Below, piece by piece: positions 1 through 10,627 of a DNA stretch of 64,000 bases. Source of the DNA: Clostridia bacterium (GTDB lineage Bacteria; Bacillota; Clostridia; Christensenellales; Aristaeellaceae); assembly GCA_017938695.1 (NCBI GenBank), contig JAGBBA010000025.1, positions 48,843-112,842 on the forward strand. Direction: 5' to 3'. A model generated the notes under the pieces. The model searched no databases and was not told where the DNA came from. It saw only the letters and a list, made by a program, of their open reading frames with translations. Every line of letters starts with the position of its first letter. Within the stretch, counting starts at the first letter, position 1. Both the position numbers and the translations under genes were made by a program.

Positions 1-1
1 A

Positions 2-2287
2 GCCGCGAAAGAATACGCTGCCGGCGATGCCGCAGGTGACAAGCTGATCGTCATCGAGGCGGAACAGATCAAGAGCCGCAGCGATTCCTCCATCCGCGGC
101 GCGGGTGAGTTTGACGCTGTGCTCTCCCCCTATGATGTGAACAACCGTAAGATCAACTACCTGGACGGCACGTCCTTCGATGCCGCCGGCGACACGGTGA
201 CCTACGCCTTCAGCGTGGAGGAAAGCGGCTGGTACCAGCTGGGCTTCTTCTACCGCCAGAGTGCCAAGGCGGACTTCCCCGTGTTCGTGGACGTGATGAT
301 CGACGGCAAGTGCCCCACCACGGCAGCCCAGCAGGTGCCCTTCCACTACGCCACCGGCTTCACCGCCATGACGGTGATGGCAGGCGACGCACCCCAGACC
401 TTCTACCTGGAGGCTGGCGAGCACGAACTGTCCCTGCGGATCAACTGCACGGTGCTGACCCCCGTGTATGAGATGATAGACCGCATGCTCAGCGAGATCA
501 ACGGCCTGTCCCTGGAGGTGGTTCGCCTCACCGGCGGCATCACCAGCGACAAGTACCGCGACTACGAGCTTTTGACCTACATCCCCAACCTGGTGGAGAT
601 CCTCAACGGCTGGGCCGATGAGTGCGCCGATATGGTGGCCCTCATGAAGACCTATTCACCCGAGGGCAGCGGCAGTGCCTTCTCCAACCTGACGCTGTGC
701 TCCGACCAGCTGCGCCGCCTGGCCGAGGAACCCGAGGACCTGCCCCGCCGCCTGGCTGAATTGTCCACCGGTGCCAACTCCGCCGCCCGCATGCTGGCCC
801 AGCAGCTGCAGGACATGGCCATCAACGACCTGTCCATCGACCAGATCTACTTCTACCAGGCCGATGCTCAGCTGCCCGAAAAGGCTTCCGCCCTGGAAAG
901 CGCGATGCTGGGCACCAAGCGGTTCTTCACCTCCTTCTCCGACCAGGATTACGCTGCCGGTACCGGTGCGGAGGGCCATCTGCAGGTGTGGATGGGCCGC
1001 AGCCGCCAGTATGTGGAACTGGTGCAGAACCTGATCGACTCCGAGTTCACTCCTGCCACCGGCATTGAGGTGGATATCTCCCTGATGCCCGACGCCAACA
1101 AGCTGGTGCTGGCCAACGCTGCCGGTACCGCCCCCGACGTGGTGCTGGGCCTGCAGTACGTTGTACCCTCCTACCTGAATATCCGCGGCGCGCTGTACGA
1201 CCTGACCAAGTTTGAGGACTTCGGCGAGGTGGCCCAGCGGTTCTCCTCGGGCCTGTTCGTGCCCTACATCCTCAAGGATGGCGTGTACGCCATGCCCGAG
1301 ACCGTGAACTTCTGGGTGATGTTCTACCGCAAGGACATCATGAGCGGCCTGGAGATCCAGGTGCCCGGCAACATGGACGAGGTCAAAAAGATCCTGCCCG
1401 AACTGCAGCGGCGCAACATGAACTTCTATTTCCCCACCGCCGGTATGGTGGGCATGAAGGTCTTCCCCGGCACCCTGCCGCTGATTTTGCAGTCCGGCGG
1501 TTCCATCTATGCCGACACCGTGGGCGACACCACCCTGGACAGCGAGATCTCCCTGAAGGGCTTCCGCGAGATGACCGAGCTGTTCACCGTGTACAACATG
1601 CCCACCGACGTGCCTTCCCCCGGCTTCTATCAGCAGTTCCGCGATGGCACGCTGCCCATCGGCATTGCTGACCTGGCCACCTACAACCTGCTGCTAAACG
1701 CCGCCCCCGAATTGGACGGCCTGTGGGACATTGCCCTGTTCCCCGGCCTGATCAACGAGGAAGGCGAGGTGGAACGCTGGACCACTGGCGGTGCAGAAAC
1801 CATGGCCATCATGTCCACCACCGAAATGCCCGACGAAAGCTGGACCTTTCTCAAATGGTGGTCCTCTGCGGAGATCCAGAGTAAGTTCGGCAGCCTCTTG
1901 CAGTCCACCTACGGCTCTGAGTACATCTGGCCCACGGCCAACACCGAGGCCTTTGCCGCCCTGCCCCTGAAGAGCGACCACAAGAAGGTCATCATGGAGC
2001 AGATGGAGTGGATGACCGAGGCCCCCTGGGTGCTGGGCACCTACATGCTGGAGCGCGAGCTCTCCAACGCCTTCATCTCCGTAACGGTGGACGGCGTGGA
2101 CGCCCGCCGCGCCATGGATACCGCTGTGAAGCGCATCAACCGTGAAACCTACCGCAAGCTGGAGGAATTCGGCTACTACAAGGACGGCGTGATGCTGGAA
2201 GAGTTCCCCACCCCCCATGTAAGCGTGGTGGAAAACATCATCAACGAATGGAATGAAAAACAGGCGAAGGAGGCGGAAAGCAAGTGA
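2..2287 (+). CDS. ABC transporter solute-binding protein with CBM-like N-terminal region, 5' truncated by window edge
   Basis: The reading frame is open from base 2, so the start codon and any signal peptide lie left of the window. The GTG at 119 is an internal valine. About the first 170 visible residues look like a beta-rich carbohydrate-binding or ornament domain (an IEAEQI-type opening as in CBM6/35-like modules). A helical linker follows, and from about residue 320 to the end there is a bacterial family 1 extracellular sugar-binding protein (motifs such as [26 protein letters not shown] and [10 protein letters not shown]). Such proteins capture an oligosaccharide outside the membrane and hand it to the permeases. 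It overlaps the next permease gene by 4 bp (GTGA), which implies translational coupling. The SBP part is secure. The CBM-like reading is inference from the look of the sequence. Confidence 0.85.
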   Translation, partial: AAKEYAAGDAAGDKLIVIEAEQIKSRSDSSIRGAGEFDAVLSPYDVNNRKINYLDGTSFDAAGDTVTYAFSVEESGWYQLGFFYRQSAKADFPVFVDVMIDGKCPTTAAQQVPFHYATGFTAMTVMAGDAPQTFYLEAGEHELSLRINCTVLTPVYEMIDRMLSEINGLSLEVVRLTGGITSDKYRDYELLTYIPNLVEILNGWADECADMVALMKTYSPEGSGSAFSNLTLCSDQLRRLAEEPEDLPRRLAELSTGANSAARMLAQQLQDMAINDLSIDQIYFYQADAQLPEKASALESAMLGTKRFFTSFSDQDYAAGTGAEGHLQVWMGRSRQYVELVQNLIDSEFTPATGIEVDISLMPDANKLVLANAAGTAPDVVLGLQYVVPSYLNIRGALYDLTKFEDFGEVAQRFSSGLFVPYILKDGVYAMPETVNFWVMFYRKDIMSGLEIQVPGNMDEVKKILPELQRRNMNFYFPTAGMVGMKVFPGTLPLILQSGGSIYADTVGDTTLDSEISLKGFREMTELFTVYNMPTDVPSPGFYQQFRDGTLPIGIADLATYNLLLNAAPELDGLWDIALFPGLINEEGEVERWTTGGAETMAIMSTTEMPDESWTFLKWWSSAEIQSKFGSLLQSTYGSEYIWPTANTEAFAALPLKSDHKKVIMEQMEWMTEAPWVLGTYMLERELSNAFISVTVDGVDARRAMDTAVKRINRETYRKLEEFGYYKDGVMLEEFPTPHVSVVENIINEWNEKQAKEAESK

Positions 2288-3168
2288 TCACCAAAAAGAG
2301 TACGCCCTATCTGTTCCTTGCGCCCTACCTGATCCTGTTCTCGGTGTTCATCATCATTCCCACGGCCATGGCCATCGGCCTTTCCTTCACCAACTATAAC
2401 GCGGTGCAGACGCCCGAGTTCATCGGCCTGACCAACTACATCAACCTCCTGACCCAGGATACCATCTTCCTGCAGTACGTGCTGCCCAACACCATCCTGT
2501 TCTCTGTGGTGGTGGGCCCTGTGGGCTACATGCTGGCCTTCTTCCTGGCCTGGTCCCTGAGCCAGCTGACCAAGCTGCCCCGCACCATTCTGGCCCTGAT
2601 CATCTATTCTCCGTCCATGACCATGGGCGTGGCCATGACGGTGGTGTGGCGCACGGTGTTCCTGGGCAACCAGAGCGGCATTGCCAACTATGTGCTGACG
2701 CAGCTGGGCATCATCACCGAGCCCATCATCTGGATGCAGAACACCCAGTACATCATGCCCATCGTGATCATCGTGGCCCTGTGGTCCTCCATGGGCGTGG
2801 GCTTCCTGGCCATGCTGGCCGGCCTGCTCAACGTGAGCCCCGAGCTCTACGAGGCCGCCGCCATCGACGGCGTGCGCAACCGCTTCCAGGAAGTGTTCTA
2901 CATCACCATCCCCTCCATGAAGCCCCAGATGCTCTTCGGCGCGGTGATGGCGGTGACCAACGCCTTCCAGGCTGGCAACATCGGCGTGATGCTCACCGGC
3001 TCCAACCCCACGCCCCAGTACGCGGCGCAGCTGATGGTAAACCACATCGAGGACTACGGCTTCACCCGTTACGAAATGGGCTATGCAGCTGCCGTTTCCG
3101 TGGCGCTGCTGGGCCTGATTTACAGCTTCTCCTTCGTGGCCCGTCGCCTGTTTGAAGAAAAGGATTGA
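2284..3168 (+). CDS. Sugar ABC transporter permease (MalF/UgpA-type)
   Basis: 294-aa inner-membrane permease of the MalF/UgpA group. It has six predicted membrane segments, beginning with a hydrophobic stretch near residues 10-30. The cytoplasmic EAA loop ([11 protein letters not shown], followed by ITIPSMKP) contacts the ATPase. The GTG start overlaps the upstream TGA by 4 bp. It pairs with the permease at 3185 to make the channel for the binding protein encoded just upstream. No ATP-binding subunit is encoded nearby, so an MsmX-like shared ATPase elsewhere is inferred. Confidence 0.93.
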   Translation: MITKKSTPYLFLAPYLILFSVFIIIPTAMAIGLSFTNYNAVQTPEFIGLTNYINLLTQDTIFLQYVLPNTILFSVVVGPVGYMLAFFLAWSLSQLTKLPRTILALIIYSPSMTMGVAMTVVWRTVFLGNQSGIANYVLTQLGIITEPIIWMQNTQYIMPIVIIVALWSSMGVGFLAMLAGLLNVSPELYEAAAIDGVRNRFQEVFYITIPSMKPQMLFGAVMAVTNAFQAGNIGVMLTGSNPTPQYAAQLMVNHIEDYGFTRYEMGYAAAVSVALLGLIYSFSFVARRLFEEKD

Positions 3169-3184
3169 GAAAGGAGGTCATCCC

Positions 3185-4051
3185 ATGGCTGTTGGCGGAA
3201 CCAAGGTCAACCCCAAAAAGTTTGAAAAAGGTCAAATCCCGCTGTACCTGTACCTGATCCCTGTGGCGATCTTCATGGGTGCTCCGATCATCTACATCTT
3301 CAACCATGCGTTCAAGCCCATGGACGAGCTCTACGCCTTCCCGCCCAAGTTCTTTGTGAATCACCCCTCGCTGATCAACTTCCAGAACCTGATGCAGACG
3401 GCGGCAGGCTCCTCCATCCCGATCTCCCGCTACATCTTCAACTCCCTGGTGGTGACCATCGGCGTGGTGTTCCTGTCGGTGATGATCAGCACCATGGCGG
3501 GCTTTGCGCTGAGCAAGATGAAGTTCAAGCTGAACAAGCCCATCTTTGAAGTGAACAACCTGGCCCTGATGTTCGTGGCCACAGCGGTCACTATTCCGCG
3601 CTACCTGACGATCTCCTTCGTGGGTATCCTGGATACCTACTGGGCGCACATCCTGCCCCTGATTGCCATGCCGGTGTGCCTGTTCCTGATCAAGCAGTTC
3701 ATCGACCAGGTGCCCAATTCCCTCCTGGAAGCGGCGCAGCTGGAGGGGGCCAATGCCTTCACCATCTACCGCAAGATCATTATCCCCATGGTGAAGCCTG
3801 CCATCGCCACCGGCGCGATTCTGTCCTTCCAGGCGGTGTGGAACAACGTGGAAACCTCCAACCTGTTCACCTCCTCCGAGGGCATCCGCACCCTGTCCTT
3901 CTACATGAACACCCTTTCCGGTGTGGGCACGGTGCAGGGCCAGGGCATGGCCGCCGCTGCTGCGCTGATCATGTTTATCCCCAACCTGCTTTTGTTTGTG
4001 ATCATGCAGTCCAACGTGATGAACACCATGGCCCACAGCGGTCTGAAGTAA
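3185..4051 (+). CDS. Carbohydrate ABC transporter permease (MalG/UgpE-type)
   Basis: 288-aa permease, MalG/UgpE group, with hydrophobic segments throughout and the EAA loop SLLEAAQLEGANAF followed by KIIIPMVKP. The frame extends upstream to 3152, but the ATG at 3185 is chosen because an AAAGGAGG ribosome site sits about 8 bases before it. The gap to the preceding permease is 16 bp. It is the second half of the first permease pair in this operon and is followed 11 bp later by the NHL/Yip1 gene. Confidence 0.93.
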   Translation: MAVGGTKVNPKKFEKGQIPLYLYLIPVAIFMGAPIIYIFNHAFKPMDELYAFPPKFFVNHPSLINFQNLMQTAAGSSIPISRYIFNSLVVTIGVVFLSVMISTMAGFALSKMKFKLNKPIFEVNNLALMFVATAVTIPRYLTISFVGILDTYWAHILPLIAMPVCLFLIKQFIDQVPNSLLEAAQLEGANAFTIYRKIIIPMVKPAIATGAILSFQAVWNNVETSNLFTSSEGIRTLSFYMNTLSGVGTVQGQGMAAAAALIMFIPNLLLFVIMQSNVMNTMAHSGLK

Positions 4052-4062
4052 GGAGGAGCCAG

Positions 4063-6102
4063 ATGAAGAAATTTGCCGCATGGCTGTTGCTGATCCTCCT
4101 GGTGGCCACCTGCCTGCCTGCCCAGGCCGCCACGCCCTACCGCACCTTCACCCTGGGCGTGGACAAGATCGACATGGTGGAAACCCAAACGGCTTACGAG
4201 CCCATCCGCACCATGATCCGCTTCGGCGAAGAAACCCTGAAAATGCCCTCCGACATGCGCATGGGCCCCGACGGCAACCTGTATATTGCCGATACAGGCA
4301 ACAAGCGCATCCTGGTGATCACCAAGGAGGGCGAGCTGGTCAAGGAGATCGCCGACAAAAAGAACATCAAATCCCCCAAGGGCGTGTATGTGGATGATGC
4401 GCTGAACATCTACATCGCTGATGAAAACGCCCGCGCCGTGCTGGTGTACGACAAGGACGGCAACTACCTGATGGAATACGAAAAGCCCACCCATCAGCTC
4501 TTCGGCCAGACTTCGCCCTATGTGCCCCAGAAGGTGGTGCTGGACAAGCGCGGCAACCTGTACATCGTGTCCAAGGGCAATACCAACGGCGTTGTGCAGA
4601 TTAGCCCCGTGGGCGGCGGCGAGTTCCTGGGCTACTACGGTGCCAACACCTCCCGCGTGTCCCTGCTGACCCAGATCCGCCGGCTGCTCTTCGGCCAGGA
4701 TTCTGCGGCCATCGGCGACATCGTGCCCATCTCCGTGCGCAACCTGACCATCGACGAAAAGGGCATGGTGTGCACCGTAACGGAGGCGGGCGACGAGAGT
4801 GCCCTGCGCCGCCTGAACGTGGCCGGCAAGAACACCCTGACCCCCGATGCCTGGACCGACCTGAACACCTGCGTGGCCGTGAATTCCTCCGGATCCATCT
4901 TCACCGCCAATGCCAACGGCACCATCATGGAGTACACCTCCGAGGGCGCGCTGCTGTTCCTCTTCGGTGCCAACGATACCCTGAGCGAGCAGCGCATCGG
5001 TATGTTCAAGTCGGTGGAAGGCCTGGTGGTGGACGACGACTACACCATCTACGTGCTGGATGCCAACCTGAACAGCATCCAGGTGCTTAAGCCCACCGAG
5101 TTTGCCGACCTGGTGCATCAGGCGTTCACCCTGTTCCAGGATGGTAAATACGCCGAGTCGAAGGCCCCCTGGACGGAAGTGCTGCGCATGAACTCCCTGT
5201 TCACCTACGCATCCACCGGCCTGGGCGAAGCCCTCTACCGCGAAGGCAACTACCAGGAGGCCATGGAGGCCTTCCGCAACGGCGGCTACCGCCAGGGCTA
5301 CTCCGACGCCTGGTGGGAGCACCGCTCCAACATGCTCCACTCCAACATGAACCTGATCATCTACGCCGTGGTGGGCATCATCGTGATGTGGCAGCTGATC
5401 AAGTTCCTGGACCGTAAGTTCCGCATCCTGAAGCCCCTGCGTTTCATGAAGGAAAAGATCACCGGCGTGAAGATCATCGACCAGGTGCTCTACGGCTTCC
5501 AGATGCTGCGCAATCCCTACGACGCCTGCTACGGCATCAAGCGTGAAAAGCGGGGCAGCGTGATCTCCGCCATGATCCTGCTGACCATCTTCTTTGTGGA
5601 GTTCGTGGCCAACAAGTACTTCTCCGGCTTCCTGTTTAAAACCATGCCGGACGGCTACTACGAGCTGCTGAACGACATCCTGATGGTCTTTGGCGTGTAC
5701 GTGCTGCTGACCATCTGCTGCTATCTGGTGTGCACCATCACCGACGGCGAGGCCAAGTTCCGCGATATCTTCATCACCGCTGCCTATGCGCTGATGCCCA
5801 TGATCGTGTTCCAGCCCATCACGCTGGTGTTGTCCAACGTGCTCACCTTTAACGAGGAGTTCTTCATCACGCTGCTTAGCGTGGTCAGCCTGGGCTGGAC
5901 GGCACTGCTGATCGTGCTGATGCTGATGTACCAGAACGACTTTACCCTGAAGAAGACCATCAAGACCATTTTCCTCACGCTGTTCTGCGTGCTGGTGGTG
6001 GTGGCCCTGGCGGTGGTGCTGTACATGCTCATCAGCCAGCTGGTGGACTTCATCGCATCAATTTACGGAGAGGTGGTGTATCGCTTTGTCAAGAAAGTCT
6101 AA
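4063..6102 (+). CDS. NHL-repeat/TPR/Yip1-family membrane protein
   Basis: 679 aa. A Sec signal peptide occupies residues 1-25 (hydrophobic LLLILLVATCLPAQA). NHL-type beta-propeller blades run over roughly residues 55-345 (recurrent patterns of the type GNLYIADTGNKRILVI). A TPR-like helical stretch lies near 350-410. A membrane anchor at about 428-447 is followed by a C-terminal Yip1-family multi-pass domain (about 470-679, five hydrophobic segments). The chosen ATG follows GGAGGAGCC. The topology puts the propeller outside the cell. The family occurs next to sugar ABC importers, but its role is not known to me. A glycan sensor or a transporter accessory are possibilities. Its end overlaps the next gene by 17 bp. 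Confidence 0.85.
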   Translation: MKKFAAWLLLILLVATCLPAQAATPYRTFTLGVDKIDMVETQTAYEPIRTMIRFGEETLKMPSDMRMGPDGNLYIADTGNKRILVITKEGELVKEIADKKNIKSPKGVYVDDALNIYIADENARAVLVYDKDGNYLMEYEKPTHQLFGQTSPYVPQKVVLDKRGNLYIVSKGNTNGVVQISPVGGGEFLGYYGANTSRVSLLTQIRRLLFGQDSAAIGDIVPISVRNLTIDEKGMVCTVTEAGDESALRRLNVAGKNTLTPDAWTDLNTCVAVNSSGSIFTANANGTIMEYTSEGALLFLFGANDTLSEQRIGMFKSVEGLVVDDDYTIYVLDANLNSIQVLKPTEFADLVHQAFTLFQDGKYAESKAPWTEVLRMNSLFTYASTGLGEALYREGNYQEAMEAFRNGGYRQGYSDAWWEHRSNMLHSNMNLIIYAVVGIIVMWQLIKFLDRKFRILKPLRFMKEKITGVKIIDQVLYGFQMLRNPYDACYGIKREKRGSVISAMILLTIFFVEFVANKYFSGFLFKTMPDGYYELLNDILMVFGVYVLLTICCYLVCTITDGEAKFRDIFITAAYALMPMIVFQPITLVLSNVLTFNEEFFITLLSVVSLGWTALLIVLMLMYQNDFTLKKTIKTIFLTLFCVLVVVALAVVLYMLISQLVDFIASIYGEVVYRFVKKV

Positions 6103-8638
6103 GCTTGTATCCTTGCTGCTGGCCCTGGCAATGCTGTGCACCTGCCTGCCCGCCGTGGCTGAATCCGCCGCCGTGCCCGAGGGGTACGAGCAGGTGGCCG
6201 AAACCAGCCGCTTCACCCTGTATCTCAAGCAGGACACCATGGCCCTGATCATCCAGAGCAAAGCCTCCGGCGAGCTGATGTACTCCACCGTGCAGGAAGC
6301 CAACACCGGCAACGCCACCTGGAAGGGCTTCTACCAGTCCGGCGTGGTGATCGAGTACCTGGAGGACGTGAAGGATAAGCCCATCCAGGCCGACTTCATC
6401 AACAACGCCAACACCATCACCTACGATTTTGCAGAGAATGCCTTCACTGCCCATATCGCCTATACCGACCTGGGCATCAGCTTCGATGTGAACGTAGCCA
6501 TGGACGAAGAGGGCCTGCATGTGCACCTGCCCACCGACACCATCGTGGAAACCAAGGACGAGACCTTCATGATGGTGCTCGACGATGCAGGCGTGGAAAA
6601 GCGCATCGACACTGCCAAGTACACCAAGTCCGCCGAGGAGAGCGAGTTCATCCTCACCACCAAGGATGGCAAGACCTACACCCTCAACAAGACCTATTAC
6701 GTTTCTGCCAAGGAAGGCAGCGTGACAGTGAAGGATGCCGCAGGCACCAACCAGGTCACCCTGCCCCTGGATGTGGAGCTGGCTGCTCCCTTCGACGTGT
6801 ATGTGACCGATGGAAACGGCAAGGCCGTGACCATCTCCGCTGATGCGGTGGCCAGTGTGCAGAAGAACATGTACATCACCGCCACCGCCAAGGACAACTC
6901 CGCCCTGCGTATCCCCCAGGACAAGGTGGTGTCCATCAGCGAGTACTCCTACACCATTTCCTCTGTGTACCTGTATCCCTTCATGGGCCACAGCCGGGCA
7001 GGGGAGGGCCAGGGCTACATGATCATTCCCGATGGTCAAGGTGCTTTGGTAGGTTTTGAAAACAACGAAGGCCGCTACTCCTCTCCCTACGACAAGCAGG
7101 TCTACGGCATGAACATCGGTGTGGAGGACCAGATGGCCTCCAATACCCGCGTTCCTTCCGAGGACGTGCTGGCCCCCTTCTTCGGCATGGTGCATACCGA
7201 CAAGCAGATGGCTGTGCTGGGCGTGGTGGAGGAGGGCGATATCGCCACCCGTATCCAGGCCTACCCCAACGGCGTGCGTAACCTGCCCTTCGACTGGGTG
7301 ACTGCCAAGTTCACCTACCGCTTCGTGTTCAACCAGCCCATGGGCCCCAGTGCCGGTGCCGTGGCTACCCGTAACGAGCACCGCCGCCAGTTCGACATCC
7401 GCCAGCATTTCCTGCTGGAGGACGGCGACACCGCCACCTACGCTGGTCTGGCCGTGGCCTACCGGGATTACCTGGCCGACAAGGGTTATTTCGCCAATGC
7501 TGACCAGCGCGACTTCGACGTGCAGCTGGATTTCCTGGGCATTGAGCGCGAGAATTACATCCTGGGCAAGCAGGACGTGGTGATGACCTCCTTTGAGGAT
7601 GCAGGCAGCATCCTGGACGCCCTGAAAGCCAAGGGTGTGGACAGCATGAGCGTTGTCTACCGCGGCTGGCAGGCAGATGGCCTCACCGGCGGCCTGCCCA
7701 CCGACCGCTACAGCCCTGCTGGTTCCCTGGGCGGCGACAAGGGCCTTCAGGAACTGCGGGAAAAGGCCGAAGACATGAACGTGGCTTTCGCCCTGGAAGC
7801 AGACGTGCTGAGCCTGAACACCCAGACCCATCCCACGCTGACCTTCAGCGCATTGAAGAAGATCACCTCCCAAACCTGGAGCAAGCCCACCTTCGGCATG
7901 GTGTACGACACCACCCACTACCTGAATCCGCTTTCCTCCAGGGATATCGCGCTGAGCCTGTTCAAGCAGCTGCAAAATGCTGGCGTGAAGGGCATCTCCT
8001 TCACCGGCATCACCCAGCTGCTGGCGGACTACTACCACAAGGACGCCTACCACGACACCAGTGAGATGGCCGCCATTTACAACGAGATCATCGACACCGC
8101 CAACGATAGCTTCGAAACCAGCCTGGTAAGCCCCAATGCTTACCTGTGGCCCCTGGCGGATGCCATCAGCGATCTCCCCATCGCCGGCAGCGACTACACC
8201 TACACCGATGCGGAGATCCCCTTCCTGACCATCGCGCTGTCCGGCCAGATCCCGTACTATGTGGAGTATGCGAACTTCCAGGCCAATACCAAGGAATTCT
8301 TCCTGCACCTGATGGAGCAGGGCGCGCGGCCTTCCTTCCTGCTGACGTGGGAAGACCCCATCAAGCTGCAAAACTCCAACTCTGCCAGCATCTACTCCTC
8401 CCGCTACGAGCTGTATGAGGACCTGATCGTCCAGTGGTACGGCGAACTGAAGGCCCTGTATGAAACGGTAGGGGAGAGCGGCGTCATCATGGATCACGTC
8501 CGCCAGGGCGACATGGTGAAGGTCACCTGGTCCAACGGTACCCGGGTCTACCTGAACTTTGGCGACAAGCAGGCCGCCATGGATGACGTGACGCTGGACA
8601 AACTCAGCTATAAGGTGGTGAATGGCAATGGCAACTAA
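6086..8638 (+). CDS. DUF5696-type large secreted protein, putative glycoside hydrolase-like
   Basis: 850 aa from a TTG start. It is preceded by GGAGAGGTGG at suitable spacing, and no in-frame ATG or GTG lies nearby. A signal peptide is clear (LLLALAMLCTCLPAVA). Residues about 30-330 are beta-rich. The central and C-terminal part (about 420-800) resembles the TIM-barrel-like DUF5696 region, with several conserved aspartates and glutamates (for example GIERENYI, ALEADVLSLN and LLTWEDPIK). Family members sit beside Yip1 proteins and sugar importers, so a role in processing or binding an extracellular glycan is plausible but unproven. It overlaps both neighbours (17 bp upstream, about 11-17 bp downstream), so it is part of a tightly coupled operon. 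Confidence 0.85.
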   Translation: MSRKSKLVSLLLALAMLCTCLPAVAESAAVPEGYEQVAETSRFTLYLKQDTMALIIQSKASGELMYSTVQEANTGNATWKGFYQSGVVIEYLEDVKDKPIQADFINNANTITYDFAENAFTAHIAYTDLGISFDVNVAMDEEGLHVHLPTDTIVETKDETFMMVLDDAGVEKRIDTAKYTKSAEESEFILTTKDGKTYTLNKTYYVSAKEGSVTVKDAAGTNQVTLPLDVELAAPFDVYVTDGNGKAVTISADAVASVQKNMYITATAKDNSALRIPQDKVVSISEYSYTISSVYLYPFMGHSRAGEGQGYMIIPDGQGALVGFENNEGRYSSPYDKQVYGMNIGVEDQMASNTRVPSEDVLAPFFGMVHTDKQMAVLGVVEEGDIATRIQAYPNGVRNLPFDWVTAKFTYRFVFNQPMGPSAGAVATRNEHRRQFDIRQHFLLEDGDTATYAGLAVAYRDYLADKGYFANADQRDFDVQLDFLGIERENYILGKQDVVMTSFEDAGSILDALKAKGVDSMSVVYRGWQADGLTGGLPTDRYSPAGSLGGDKGLQELREKAEDMNVAFALEADVLSLNTQTHPTLTFSALKKITSQTWSKPTFGMVYDTTHYLNPLSSRDIALSLFKQLQNAGVKGISFTGITQLLADYYHKDAYHDTSEMAAIYNEIIDTANDSFETSLVSPNAYLWPLADAISDLPIAGSDYTYTDAEIPFLTIALSGQIPYYVEYANFQANTKEFFLHLMEQGARPSFLLTWEDPIKLQNSNSASIYSSRYELYEDLIVQWYGELKALYETVGESGVIMDHVRQGDMVKVTWSNGTRVYLNFGDKQAAMDDVTLDKLSYKVVNGNGN

Positions 8639-9566
8639 GAAGCGCGAAAAGAATCCCCACGACAAGCGGCGGATTACCAAGCGCAAGCTGCGCGAGTGGT
8701 TCTACGGGTATCTGTTCCTGTCCCCGTGGATCATCGGCGTGTGCATCTTCTTTGTGTATTCCATGGTCACCTCGCTGAATTACTCGGTGCACAAGATCGT
8801 TTTTGACGGCGGTGTGCAGACCCAGCCCCTGGAGTTCTGGTACAAGAACTATGTGGACGTGTTCACCCTGGAAACGGATCTGCCCACCACCCTGGGCTCC
8901 TTCACCATCAGCCTGGTGCTGCAATTGCCCATCATCATCTCCTTCTCACTGATCATCGCCATGCTGCTCAACGGCTCCATCCGCTGCCGCTCCATGTTCC
9001 GTATGATCTTCTTCCTGCCGGTGATCATCGCCACCGGCCCGGTGATGAACATGCTCACCGCCCAGGGCGTGGCCACTGTGCCCATGATGAGCGACGGCAG
9101 CCTGGCGGCTCTGCTGGGCGGACTGCCATCCTTCCTATCAGAGCCCATTACAGAATTGTTCAACTCCCTGATCCTGATTTTGTGGAATTCGGGCATCCAG
9201 ATATTGATCTTCCTTTCCGGCCTGCAGAAGGTTTCCAATACCATGTATGAGGCAGCGAAGATCGACGGTGCCAACGGCTGGGAATCCTTCTGGAAGATCA
9301 CCCTGCCGATCCTCAAGCCCATCATTCTGCTGAACTCGGTGTACACCGTGGTCACCCTGGCCACCGGCGGCACCAATGAGATCATCGAGCTGATCTACTC
9401 CGCCACTTACCTCACCCCCTGGACCAAGGGCTACAGCTACGGCATGGCCTTCAGCTGGATCTATACGGCGATCATCGCTGTGATCCTGGTGGTGGTGTTC
9501 CTCTTGCTCAAGGAAAAGAGCGACAAGCACGTGGTATACGAAAAGCGGCTTGTGAAGCTGCACTAA
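8628..9566 (+). CDS. Sugar ABC transporter permease (MalF/UgpA-type), second pair
   Basis: About 312 aa, with six hydrophobic segments and the EAA loop TMYEAAKIDGANGW followed by KITLPILKP. Two in-frame ATGs exist at 8622 and 8628. 8628 is preferred because the AAGGTGG ribosome site at 8612-8618 is only 3 bases from the first. The gene starts inside the end of the DUF5696 gene. It is the first member of a second permease pair in the same operon, whose binding protein is probably the one at 10628. Confidence 0.92.
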   Translation: MATKKREKNPHDKRRITKRKLREWFYGYLFLSPWIIGVCIFFVYSMVTSLNYSVHKIVFDGGVQTQPLEFWYKNYVDVFTLETDLPTTLGSFTISLVLQLPIIISFSLIIAMLLNGSIRCRSMFRMIFFLPVIIATGPVMNMLTAQGVATVPMMSDGSLAALLGGLPSFLSEPITELFNSLILILWNSGIQILIFLSGLQKVSNTMYEAAKIDGANGWESFWKITLPILKPIILLNSVYTVVTLATGGTNEIIELIYSATYLTPWTKGYSYGMAFSWIYTAIIAVILVVVFLLLKEKSDKHVVYEKRLVKLH

Positions 9567-9581
9567 GGAGGGGAGAGAAAG

Positions 9582-10556
9582 ATGCGTTTCAAACTGCCTC
9601 CGAAGGGAGCCCGCAAGGACTACTACAAGAAAGTGATGATGGGCAGCAACGATCGCCGCGGCGTGATCATGAGCGTGGTGGTGTACACCCTGCTGATAAC
9701 CATTGCCTTCATCTACCTGTACCCGGTGCTGTACATGTTCTCCCGTTCGCTGATGGGCAAAAACGACCTGCTGGATGTAGCAGCCAAGTGGATCCCCAGC
9801 AGCGTAACGCTGAACAACTACGCCTCGGCCATTGCTACGATGGACTACTGGAATTCCCTTTTGAAGAACCTGGCCATCGCCTTGACTTCCACCCTGTGCC
9901 AGGTGTTCGTGTGCTCGCTGGTGGGCTATGGCTTTGCCCGGTATAACTTCCCGGGCAAGATGCTGTGGATGGTGATCCTGATCCTGTCCTTCCTGCTGCC
10001 TGCCCAGACCATCGCCGTGCCGAACTTCCTTCTGTTCAACTCCATGAACATCGTGGACGGCACGCTCAAGCCCTTCCTGATCACCGCCATCCTGGGCCAG
10101 GGCTTCAAGAGCTGCCTGTGCATCCTGATTTTCTACAACTTCCACCGTCAGGTTCCCCAGTCGCTGATCGAGGCAGCGGAGATCGACGGCGCAGGCCACA
10201 TCAAGGCCTACTTCCAGATCGCTGTGCCCCTGTCCGCCGCGGCCATCGTGGTGGTGACGCTGTTCTCCTTCGTGTGGTACTGGAACGAGGTCGACCTGGT
10301 CCGTACCTACCTGGGCAGCACCAACGACCGCAATGTGGGCCTGACCACGCTGATGCTGGAACTGAACAAGTTCGAGGACAGCTACAACGCTGTGTATGCC
10401 ACCCATGCACAGTCCACCACCTCCACCAACCGCCTGAACGACGCCATCAAGATGGCCGGCACGATGCTCTCCATCGCGCCCATGCTGCTGATGTACTTCT
10501 TCCTGCAGAAGCAGTTCGTCGAATCGGTTGACAAGGCTGGTATCACCGGCGAATAA
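9582..10556 (+). CDS. Carbohydrate ABC transporter permease (MalG-type), second pair
   Basis: 324 aa, MalG/UgpE-type, with the EAA loop SLIEAAEIDGAGHI followed by QIAVPLSAA. The ATG is preceded by AAGGAGGGGAGAG. It lies 15 bp downstream of its partner permease. The first 25 residues are basic and cytoplasmic before the first membrane segment. It completes the second translocation channel of the operon. Confidence 0.93.
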   Translation: MRFKLPPKGARKDYYKKVMMGSNDRRGVIMSVVVYTLLITIAFIYLYPVLYMFSRSLMGKNDLLDVAAKWIPSSVTLNNYASAIATMDYWNSLLKNLAIALTSTLCQVFVCSLVGYGFARYNFPGKMLWMVILILSFLLPAQTIAVPNFLLFNSMNIVDGTLKPFLITAILGQGFKSCLCILIFYNFHRQVPQSLIEAAEIDGAGHIKAYFQIAVPLSAAAIVVVTLFSFVWYWNEVDLVRTYLGSTNDRNVGLTTLMLELNKFEDSYNAVYATHAQSTTSTNRLNDAIKMAGTMLSIAPMLLMYFFLQKQFVESVDKAGITGE

Positions 10557-10627
10557 GCCGGAACACATCCCCATTGGATCAAAGCCCGGCAAGGGCTTTA
10601 GATTAAAAATTTTAGGAGGGTACCCGT

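Noticed and set aside
6089-8686. An 865-codon open frame on the minus strand
   Set aside because: It lies opposite the DUF5696 gene, which has a signal peptide, ribosome site and operon overlaps. The antisense product is a His/Val/Gly-rich low-information sequence.
10581-10599. A terminator before the binding-protein gene
   Set aside because: The stem is only 7 bp with no T run; it is more likely a minor intercistronic stem-loop.
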